Source: Rhodoferax sp. (GTDB lineage: Bacteria; Pseudomonadota; Gammaproteobacteria; Burkholderiales; Burkholderiaceae_C). From it: a stretch of DNA of 11,528 nt. The stretch spans positions 1-11,528 of the forward strand of contig JARXAU010000231.1 in the NCBI GenBank assembly GCA_029865675.1, read 5' to 3'. Below the pieces are notes generated by a model. That model made no database searches. It was not told the origin of the DNA and saw nothing but the letters and a program-made list of their open reading frames with translations. Shown one piece after another: positions 5,666 through 11,528 of this stretch; within the stretch, counting starts at the first letter, position 1; the number at the start of each line of letters is the position of its first letter. Both the position numbers and the translations under genes were made by a program.

Positions 5666-7045
5666 ATGAATCCGAAACCTCTATCCTCTCGTGGCGCCTC
5701 TGGCTTGAAAACCGGGGCTCTTTTGGCTGCACTGACGCTGCCCTTGGCCAGTCAGGCGCTGGACTTTGGTCCTAATGGCGAGTTCAGCCTCACTGGATTT
5801 GCCGAAGTCACCACCACTTTGCAGGGGAGCTATTGCGACAACTGCCAGGTCGCCGACAGTGGCGCGAGTCGCCAAGCGCGCTCATCCGACGCCATCATCC
5901 CCGGCAAGCAGTATGGCGACGCCACCCTGACCAACTGGCAGGTGCAGCCTTACCTGGGCTACAAGCGCGACATCGGTGGGGGCTACAAAGTCAACGCTTT
6001 GCTAAGCCAGCGCTGGCGCCAAGGCACCGTCAACGGCGTGGTGGACGCAGCCGAGGTGCGCTACGGTGGCACCGTGGATGTGCCCGACTACTGGTACGAA
6101 AAAAATATCGCGCTCAGCCAAGAAGACTGGGGCAGCGTGCGCATTGGCTCCATGACCACGCGCAGCTGGAGCGTGGCGGACTACCCCTATGGCACCCAGT
6201 TGGGTTTAGCGTCAGCCTGGGCATCCAGCGGCGCAGCTTACGGCATGGTTGCCAATGCCGTGCGGGTGGGCACGCCCATTCTTGATGTGGCGGGAGGCGA
6301 CTTGTTTCTGGAAGCCACCTACGACATGGGTAACACCCATTTCACTCGCCTCAAGCCCGCGTTTTGGGAACTGTACGCCCAATACCGCCAAGGCGATCTG
6401 GTCATGGACGCTACGGTGCAAGACGCCAAGAACGGCGGTCCCGGCGCCTGGGGCCATGCCCCATTTAGCAGCGTCACGCCTTTTGCCGTGGACGATACCG
6501 CGCTGCAATACGACGGTACGGGCACGGGCGCCCAGCTTAAGGGCACGCAGCAAAACATCGCTATGGTGATGGCGCGTTACCAGGCGAGTTCGAGAATTGA
6601 GGTCAGCGGCGGCCTGCGCTACAACTACTGGAGCGGCGCCAACTCGGTTTACTCCCCCGCCAGCAACTGGACCACGTCCTTCAATGCCGACTTCAACACC
6701 ACCAGCTACACGGGGTACTCCGCCAGCTCTTACGACGTGCTCTTGGGTGCGCGCTACCGCACTGGCCCGTGGGTGCTGTTGGCAGGCATGGTGCACCTGG
6801 GTACCGCCACTACCAGCAACCCCAGCCAGCGCGGCCAGGGTAATTCAGCGCTTATTAACACCCTCGGCGCGAGCTATGACCTAGGCGGTGGCCTGATGCT
6901 GTCGTCAACTCTTGGGATGGTGCGCTACGCCTATAAGGGCCTAGCGCCCCTGTCCATGCCCGGCCACGCGTCGTTTTCCAATGTGGATTCGCGCATCGCA
7001 CAAGACGGCCGCTGGCTGACCCTTGGGCTGGTTTACGCGTTCTAA
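5666..7045 (+). CDS. Outer-membrane porin, probable beta-glucan oligosaccharide channel
   Basis: A 459-residue beta-barrel protein. Residues 1-31 form a signal peptide (basic n-region, GALLAALTLPL, cleavage after SQA). The mature part begins LDFGPNGEFSLTGFAEV and shows alternating strands with many Tyr, Trp and Gly. The protein ends LTLGLVYAF, with the terminal Phe recognised by the outer-membrane assembly machinery. These features, and the size, match general Gram-negative porins of betaproteobacteria. A CDNC pair (Cys57, Cys60) in an early loop is unusual for porins and could form a disulfide. There is no good Shine-Dalgarno before the ATG, but no alternative start fits the signal peptide. 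It is first in the unit with GH17, whose start follows 12 bases after the porin stop. Sugar specificity is inferred from this setting and from the operator immediately upstream. Confidence 0.88.
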   Translation: MNPKPLSSRGASGLKTGALLAALTLPLASQALDFGPNGEFSLTGFAEVTTTLQGSYCDNCQVADSGASRQARSSDAIIPGKQYGDATLTNWQVQPYLGYKRDIGGGYKVNALLSQRWRQGTVNGVVDAAEVRYGGTVDVPDYWYEKNIALSQEDWGSVRIGSMTTRSWSVADYPYGTQLGLASAWASSGAAYGMVANAVRVGTPILDVAGGDLFLEATYDMGNTHFTRLKPAFWELYAQYRQGDLVMDATVQDAKNGGPGAWGHAPFSSVTPFAVDDTALQYDGTGTGAQLKGTQQNIAMVMARYQASSRIEVSGGLRYNYWSGANSVYSPASNWTTSFNADFNTTSYTGYSASSYDVLLGARYRTGPWVLLAGMVHLGTATTSNPSQRGQGNSALINTLGASYDLGGGLMLSSTLGMVRYAYKGLAPLSMPGHASFSNVDSRIAQDGRWLTLGLVYAF

Positions 7046-7057
7046 AACACCACCGAT

Positions 7058-8905
7058 ATGAGTTTAGTTATGCGCTTTTTTCCTAATTTCACAGCACTCA
7101 CCCGAAAAACCCAGACCCATTTGGCCCTCTTGGTCAGTGCGGCAGCGCTTGCGTTGGTGGCTTGTGGTGGGGGCGGAACTACCTCTGACAACGGCGCCAC
7201 TGCAAGCGGCCTTCGCGCGCTCCCCAGCAACTTTTCTGCCTTGCGGGCGGTCGCCTATTCTCCTTACCGCACCGCGACCAGCGTAGATGACCGGGCCAAT
7301 GAAACCATCACCGATGCGATGGTCAAGCAAGACTTGGACCTGCTGGTGGCCAGCGGTTTTGGCCTGATTCGCATATTCGACAGCAGTGACAAGGTCGCCG
7401 TTCGCACATTGCGCGTGATTGCCGCCAACAACATCGACCTCAAGGTGATGCTTGGCATCTACGTCAACAGCTTTGAATACGACACGAACCTGAGCGCCAG
7501 TGCCAAGGCCGCCATCATGGCCGCCAACGAAGAAGAGATCGCGCGCGGTGTTGCACTGGCCAACTCTTACCCCAGCACGGTTGTGGCCGTCAGTGTGGGC
7601 AACGAGACCCAGGTGGACTGGTCTTTTGTGCAGATATCGTCAAGCCAATTGGCCAAGTACCTCAAGTCGGTGCGCAGCCAAATAGCCCAGCCTGTAACCA
7701 CGGACGACAACTATGCGGTGTTTGCCGGCAAAATGCCCCACCACCCTGCTGCCAACCAAATCAGCGAGGTGTTGGCGCAAATCGACTTCGCCTCCATTCA
7801 CAGCTATCCCATTGAGGATGTGTACTACAGCAACACCAGCGACAGCGACGCCTGGCCCGATTGGGATTGGCGCCAAAGCAGCGCTTCCGCAATGATGGAC
7901 GCGGCGGTGGCCAAGGTCCAAAAGGACTACGCCTTGGCCAGGGCCTATATGGACATCAAAGGCAAATCGCACATGCCCATCATCATCGGCGAAACCGGCT
8001 GGCGGGCTGCGGACCCCAGCGGAACCGATCGCTTCAGATTTTTGGCAAGCCCCGTCAACCAGAAAATGTACTACGACCGCTTGCTGGCCTGGGCTGACGC
8101 GTCTGTTAGCGCACCTGGCCCAAAAAACATCGTCTACTTTGAAGCCTTTGACGAGCCGTGGAAGGGCAGCGACGACAAGTGGGGCCTGTTCAACGTCAAC
8201 CGCCAGGCCCGCTACGCCGTCCAGGCCAAAAACGCACCCAGCTCGACGTGGGTGTACGAGTACAAAACCGGAACCACCCCTTACGTCGACATGGATGCCG
8301 TCTATTTCCAGGCCGCTGTAGCCAAGGCGGCAGTGACTGCAAACCGGTACACGCTGTACGCCAGTGCAAGCACCAGCGGAGAAGTCCGTGCATCGACTTT
8401 GACCTCTGACATGCAGTGGGACGCGTTTGATGGTGGAACCGCAACGCGCAATGAAAACGACACCGCAACCGACCTGACGGGTAACTACGATGGTTCGCCC
8501 AGCTTGTCCATCGTTCCCAACCCCGCCAGTTACGGCTGGGGGCTGCTCTCGCACTCGGCGACCAACAGCACGGACAACCTCTCTGCATTTGCCGCCGCCG
8601 GCACCTTGAACTTCAGCGTGAAAACGCAGTATGCGGGCGCCATCAGAATCGGCATCAGCACCGACACGGATGACCGAAGCGGCGCCCAAGCCTATGTCAC
8701 GCTCACCAACGGCAGCTACGGCTATTGCAACACCGGGGCGTGGTGCAACGTGTCCATTCCATTGACTGCCTTCAAGGCCGTCAATGCGAAAATTGACCTG
8801 CGCTATGTGCTCAACCGCTTCATCATTGCCGACATCTTTTCCGAAACCGGCAATACGTCGCAAACAAGGCAGATCAACCTGGACGCGATTTACTACGCAA
8901 AGTGA
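7058..8905 (+). CDS. GH17 beta-1,3-glucanase lipoprotein with C-terminal beta-rich module
   Basis: Predicted to cut beta-1,3-glucan at the cell surface or in the periplasm. The lipoprotein signal ends in LVAC (Cys36 from the first ATG), followed by poly-Gly. An internal ATG at 7070 (MRFFPNF) gives an equally good signal, so the start is uncertain by four codons; neither has a strong ribosome binding site, and coupling to the porin is likely. The catalytic TIM barrel covers about residues 60-395: YSPYR, then VSVGNET with Glu183 (acid/base), IHSYP, and IIIGETGW with Glu312 (nucleophile), as in family 17. FEAFDEPWK (361-369) follows, and GLFNVNRQ lies near the end of the barrel. Residues about 408-615 form a second region with YASASTSG, MQWDAFDGG, SIVPNPASYGWGLLSH, CNVSIPLTAF and LDAIYYAK. 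This looks like a carbohydrate-binding jelly roll; I do not know a named family for it. Family assignment is firm; endo or exo mode cannot be read from sequence. Confidence 0.92.
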   Translation: MSLVMRFFPNFTALTRKTQTHLALLVSAAALALVACGGGGTTSDNGATASGLRALPSNFSALRAVAYSPYRTATSVDDRANETITDAMVKQDLDLLVASGFGLIRIFDSSDKVAVRTLRVIAANNIDLKVMLGIYVNSFEYDTNLSASAKAAIMAANEEEIARGVALANSYPSTVVAVSVGNETQVDWSFVQISSSQLAKYLKSVRSQIAQPVTTDDNYAVFAGKMPHHPAANQISEVLAQIDFASIHSYPIEDVYYSNTSDSDAWPDWDWRQSSASAMMDAAVAKVQKDYALARAYMDIKGKSHMPIIIGETGWRAADPSGTDRFRFLASPVNQKMYYDRLLAWADASVSAPGPKNIVYFEAFDEPWKGSDDKWGLFNVNRQARYAVQAKNAPSSTWVYEYKTGTTPYVDMDAVYFQAAVAKAAVTANRYTLYASASTSGEVRASTLTSDMQWDAFDGGTATRNENDTATDLTGNYDGSPSLSIVPNPASYGWGLLSHSATNSTDNLSAFAAAGTLNFSVKTQYAGAIRIGISTDTDDRSGAQAYVTLTNGSYGYCNTGAWCNVSIPLTAFKAVNAKIDLRYVLNRFIIADIFSETGNTSQTRQINLDAIYYAK

Positions 8906-8911
8906 CCGCAG

Positions 8912-8935
8912 CAGCCTTGCTCACGGGCAAGGCTG
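8912..8935 (+). terminator. Intercistronic hairpin after GH17
   Basis: CAGCCTTGC (8912-8920) pairs perfectly with GCAAGGCTG (8927-8935) around the loop TCACGG: a 9-base-pair GC-rich stem 6 bases after the GH17 stop. No T-run follows, so it is a poor intrinsic terminator. It may act as a partial terminator or as an mRNA-stabilising element that sets GH30 expression below porin and GH17. Confidence 0.5.
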
Positions 8936-8957
8936 AACGTCTTACTTGATTCAGTGC

Positions 8958-10304
8958 ATGTTCCAGGCCTTTGTTAGCGCGCAAGGCGATGCAAGGCCGA
9001 TGCGCAAGCTGGAGCCTCTGCAGCCTGACCCCGGCTTATCTGGGGCTGGGCACGCCGTCTCGCTGTACCTCAATCCTGCCAAATCCTTCCAAACCCTGGA
9101 AGGATTTGGCGCCGCCTTTACCGAAGCGGCCGCCGTCACCTGGCGCGGCTTGAGCCTAGAGCGCCAAACCGAGCTGCTGCGCGCCTACTTTGACCCCAAC
9201 CCCGAGCTCGGCCACGGTTACACCCTGTGCCGCGTGCATATGAACAGCTGCGACTTTGCGTTGGGCAACTATGCGCACGCTGACGTGCCGGGCGACGTGG
9301 ACCTGCACAGCTTTAGCATCGAACGCGACCGCCAGGCGCTGCTGCCCATGATCCAGGCGGCGCAAGTGGTGGCTGGCCGGTCGCTGCAACTGTTGGCCTC
9401 ACCCTGGAGCCCGCCGGGCTGGATGAAGAGCAGCGGTCAGATGAACCAGGGGGGCCATTTGCTGCCCCAGTACCGCGACGCCTGGGCACGCTGCTATGTC
9501 AAGTTCATCGAGGCCTATGCGGCCGAGGGCGTGCCCATTTGGGGCGTGTCGGTGCAAAACGAGCCTGCAGCGGTGCAACGCTGGGACAGCTGCATTTACA
9601 CCGCCGAAGAGGAACGGGACTTTGTGCGCGACCACCTGGGGCCAGTGCTGCAGGCGGCGGGCCTGGGCCACATCAGGATCATTGTGTGGGACCACAACCG
9701 TGACCGTCTGGTGGAACGCGCCAGTGTGGTCTACAGCGACCCCGAAGCGGCAAAGTACGTTTGGGGCGCGGGCTTTCATTGGTACTGCGGCGACCATTTT
9801 GACCACGTGCAAATGGTGCACGACGCCTGGCCCGACAAGCAACTCTTGTTTACCGAGGGCTGCCAGGAAGGCGGCCCGCACACTGGCGAGTGGGCGCTGG
9901 GCGAGCGCTACGCCCGCTCCATCATCCAGGACCTGAACCACTGGACAGTGGGCTGGATCGACTGGAACCTGCTGCTCGATCACACCGGTGGCCCCAACCA
10001 CGTGGGCAACTTGTGCAGCGCACCGGTGTTGGCCGATGTGGCGGCAGACACCCTGCTGTACCAAAACTCCTATACCTATCTGGGCCATTTTTCGCGCTTT
10101 ATCAGGCCGGGTGCCCGGCGCATTCTTTGCGCGGCCACTCTGGAGGCGCTGGAATGCTGTGCCTTTTGCAACCCAGACGGCTCGCTGGCGGTGGTGGCGC
10201 TCAACCGCAGCGAATCAGCGATTGATTTCGCCATACGTTTGGGTGATGCGCACTACGCCGCTACGCTGCCCGCGCGGGCGATTGCGACTTACGTAAAAGC
10301 CTAG
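8958..10304 (+). CDS. GH30 glycosidase (glucosylceramidase-like fold), predicted cytoplasmic
   Basis: A retaining family 30 enzyme of the beta-glucosidase/beta-1,6-glucanase branch. I take the ATG at 8958 (448 residues), because MFQAFVSAQ and the following RKLEP resemble the first beta strand of the family. A TTG 12 bases upstream and an ATG at 9000 remain possible, and no clear ribosome binding site decides it. EGFGAAFTEAAA (about 48-59), SPWSPPGWMK, VQNEPAA with Glu202 (acid/base) and LLFTEGCQ with Glu300 (nucleophile) are the hallmark segments; GWIDWNLLLDHTGGPNH is also typical. The C-terminal beta-sandwich ends in a short strand. There is no signal peptide or lipobox, unlike the other glucanases here, so it should act on imported oligosaccharides. 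Removal of beta-1,6-linked glucose branches is the best guess given the GH16, GH17 and GH81 partners; other beta-glucosidic or beta-xylosidic substrates cannot be excluded. Confidence 0.9.
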   Translation: MFQAFVSAQGDARPMRKLEPLQPDPGLSGAGHAVSLYLNPAKSFQTLEGFGAAFTEAAAVTWRGLSLERQTELLRAYFDPNPELGHGYTLCRVHMNSCDFALGNYAHADVPGDVDLHSFSIERDRQALLPMIQAAQVVAGRSLQLLASPWSPPGWMKSSGQMNQGGHLLPQYRDAWARCYVKFIEAYAAEGVPIWGVSVQNEPAAVQRWDSCIYTAEEERDFVRDHLGPVLQAAGLGHIRIIVWDHNRDRLVERASVVYSDPEAAKYVWGAGFHWYCGDHFDHVQMVHDAWPDKQLLFTEGCQEGGPHTGEWALGERYARSIIQDLNHWTVGWIDWNLLLDHTGGPNHVGNLCSAPVLADVAADTLLYQNSYTYLGHFSRFIRPGARRILCAATLEALECCAFCNPDGSLAVVALNRSESAIDFAIRLGDAHYAATLPARAIATYVKA

Positions 10305-10343
10305 CGGCTCGCTGGTTTGTCCCCAAGGGGCCGCGCATGGGCG
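10305..10343. other. Convergent gap between GH30 and the ABC ATPase
   Basis: Only 39 bases separate the two stop codons of these convergent genes. The stretch has a CCCCAAGGGG sequence (10321-10330), whose 2-base centre is too small for a stable hairpin loop, and no T-run. I see no canonical bidirectional terminator, so some transcriptional read-through into antisense is possible. Confidence 0.4.
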
Positions 10344-11396
10344 CTAAACGCGCTGCCCCTTCGCGTCAAACGCCAGCACCCAAGTGCGATCCGTGCTGAT
10401 CGCCACGGTTTGGCCGCCTTGGAAGTGGCTGTGTTCAGCGCTTACCTTGGCCTTGAGCAATTCGGCCACCCCTTCGATCCGCACGTGCAGGATGGAGGCG
10501 TCGCCCAGGTGCTCAGCCAGGGCAATGGTGGCACTCACGCCCGCGCCATCCGCGCTGACGTGCAGGTGTTCCGGGCGCACGCCGATGTGCTGTGCTTGGC
10601 CCAAGTCCGCGCCGCCAAGTGCGACCCACAAGGCCATGTGAGCGGCACTGGCACCGTCCGCAGGCCGGGGAATCAGGTTGATTTTGGGCGCACCAATAAA
10701 GGTGGCTACAAAGGTGTTGACCGGGCGGTTGTACAGCTCCAGCGGCGCGCCCACTTGCTCGATCTTGCCTTGGTTAAAGACAGCGATACGGTTGCCCAGT
10801 GTCATGGCCTCCACTTGGTCGTGGGTGACGTAAATCATGGTGGTGCCGAGCTCTTTGTGCAGTCGGGCCAACTCCACCCGCATGTCCACGCGCAACGCGG
10901 CGTCCAGGTTGGACAGCGGCTCGTCAAACAAAAACACCTTGGGCTTGCGCACAATGGCGCGGCCAATGGCCACCCGCTGGCGCTGGCCGCCCGAGAGTTC
11001 CTTGGGATAGCGCCCCAGCAACTCGCTCATGCGCAAAGTCTCTGCGGCTTGGTGCACTTGCTGGGTGCGCTGGGCTTTGGGCACGCCGGCCATCTTCAGG
11101 GCAAAGCCCATGTTCTCTTCCACCGTCATGTGCGGGTACAGGGCGTAGCTCTGAAACACCATGGCCGCACCCCGGTCTGAGGGTCGCAGATCGTTGGCGC
11201 GCACGCCGTCAATCAGCAAGTCGCCGGTGCTGATGCTCTCGAGCCCCGCGATCATGCGCAGCGTGGTCGATTTGCCGCAGCCCGAGGGGCCGACAAACAC
11301 CAGAAACTCGCCGTCTTGCGCTTCAATGTCAATGCCGCGAATGACTTCGAGTTTTTCGTAGCTTTTGCGGATGCCCCGCAGCGTAACCGTGCCCAT
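10344..11396 (-). CDS. ABC sugar importer ATPase, MalK/UgpC/MsmX type
   Basis: A 350-residue ATPase that would energise an inner-membrane sugar importer. The ATG has AAGGA 8 bases upstream. In order: Walker A GPSGCGKST (36-44), Q-loop Gln82 in FQSYALYPHMT, ABC signature LSGGQ (134-138), Walker B VFLFDEP (154-160), D-loop SNLD (162-165), and the switch His192 in YVTHDQ. From about residue 235 (FIGAPKINLIPR) comes the TOBE/OB-fold regulatory region typical of the MalK group (IGVRPEHL). All catalytic residues are present and the length is normal. It follows the GH1 gene by only 27 bases and was probably preceded in the same operon by the permease and binding-protein genes, which are outside the window. 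MalK-type ATPases can serve several importers, so the beta-glucoside role is inferred from the neighbours. Confidence 0.94.
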   Translation of the reverse strand: MGTVTLRGIRKSYEKLEVIRGIDIEAQDGEFLVFVGPSGCGKSTTLRMIAGLESISTGDLLIDGVRANDLRPSDRGAAMVFQSYALYPHMTVEENMGFALKMAGVPKAQRTQQVHQAAETLRMSELLGRYPKELSGGQRQRVAIGRAIVRKPKVFLFDEPLSNLDAALRVDMRVELARLHKELGTTMIYVTHDQVEAMTLGNRIAVFNQGKIEQVGAPLELYNRPVNTFVATFIGAPKINLIPRPADGASAAHMALWVALGGADLGQAQHIGVRPEHLHVSADGAGVSATIALAEHLGDASILHVRIEGVAELLKAKVSAEHSHFQGGQTVAISTDRTWVLAFDAKGQRV

Positions 11397-11423
11397 GTGG
11401 GGTGTCCTTCTTTGTGCGCCGGT

Positions 11424-11528
11424 TTAGGCCGCGTTAGCCATGTGGGCCGTCGCTTGCTGGGCCAAAAAGCCCTGGTACCAGCGGGCACTGTCTTTGAGCG
11501 TGCGCTTTTGCGTGGCGTAGTCCACGTG
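11424..11528 (-). CDS. GH1 beta-glucosidase, C-terminal fragment at the right edge
   Basis: The last 34 codons and the TAA stop of a gene that enters from the right edge. The visible peptide includes HVDYATQKRTLKDSARWY followed by QGFLA. The V-D-Y-x-T-Q-x-R-x-x-K-x-S-x-x-W-Y pattern is the conserved C-terminal end of family 1 beta-glucosidases. The catalytic residues are outside the window. Its stop lies 27 bases before the ABC ATPase start, on the same strand, so they should share an operon. A cytoplasmic enzyme hydrolysing imported beta-linked gluco-oligosaccharides would fit the locus. A 6-phospho-beta-glucosidase is less likely given an ABC ATPase rather than a PTS neighbour, but cannot be ruled out from this tail. 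Confidence 0.8.
   Translation of the reverse strand, partial: HVDYATQKRTLKDSARWYQGFLAQQATAHMANAA

Noticed and set aside
7640..8863. 407-codon open frame on the minus strand
   Set aside because: It lies wholly antisense to GH17, whose catalytic motifs are intact. The protein is rich in Gly, Val, His and Arg without any recognisable domain, as expected for a shadow frame of GC-rich coding DNA.
8946..8957. TTG at 8946 as the GH30 start
   Set aside because: A weaker codon, without a properly spaced ribosome binding site, only four codons before an ATG.
10321..10330. CCCCAAGGGG as a terminator stem between convergent genes
   Set aside because: The two-base centre cannot form a normal loop and no T-run is present on either strand.
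10317..11180. 287-codon open frame on the plus strand
   Set aside because: Antisense to the ABC ATPase, with low-information His/Gln/Val-rich sequence; the ATPase motifs on the other strand explain the openness.
1..11528. CRISPR array, insertion sequence, tRNA or rRNA gene, phage attachment site
   Set aside because: No regularly spaced direct repeats, transposase motifs, tRNA cloverleaf or rRNA segments were seen on reading both strands.

Overview
The window looks like a beta-glucan (laminarin-type beta-1,3/1,6-glucan) utilisation locus of a Gram-negative bacterium, most likely a betaproteobacterium of the Burkholderiales (Comamonadaceae such as Rhodoferax or Polaromonas would fit). The case rests on an outer-membrane porin ending in a C-terminal Phe, several lipoproteins with a lipobox followed by a poly-Gly stretch, GC-rich coding with long antisense shadow frames, and protein styles I associate with that family. 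The taxonomic call is inference; no rRNA or tRNA gene is present.

Layout, left to right. On the minus strand there is a truncated lipoprotein (runs off the left edge, 384 codons visible). Upstream of it is a 285-residue lipoprotein with a bacterial Ig-like domain and a C-terminal jelly-roll-like module. Next comes a two-gene unit, GH81 endo-beta-1,3-glucanase followed by a GH16 laminarinase lipoprotein, joined by a 4-base GTGA overlap. A roughly 240-base divergent control region follows. On the plus strand there is a second unit: porin, GH17 beta-1,3-glucanase lipoprotein and a GH30 enzyme without signal peptide. Convergent to it at the right edge is a minus-strand unit of a GH1 beta-glucosidase (only the last 34 codons visible) and a MalK/UgpC-type ABC transporter ATPase.

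Three copies of the 14-base palindrome TGAAAGCGCTTTCA (one with a single end mismatch) sit in front of the GH81-GH16 unit, the porin-GH17-GH30 unit and the Ig-like lipoprotein. They look like operators of one LacI-family regulator, whose gene is not in the window. Imperfect AGGG-n-CCCT dyads lie further upstream in the divergent region and may bind a second factor.

Inferred working model: GH81, GH16 and GH17 cut polymeric glucan outside the cell or at its surface, possibly helped by the two non-catalytic-looking lipoproteins. Oligosaccharides enter through the porin, an ABC importer energised by the MalK-like ATPase carries them across the inner membrane, and cytoplasmic GH30 and GH1 finish the job, including beta-1,6 branches. 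This replaces the SusC/SusD or TonB-dependent receptor route of better-known laminarin loci; no such receptor is present in the window.
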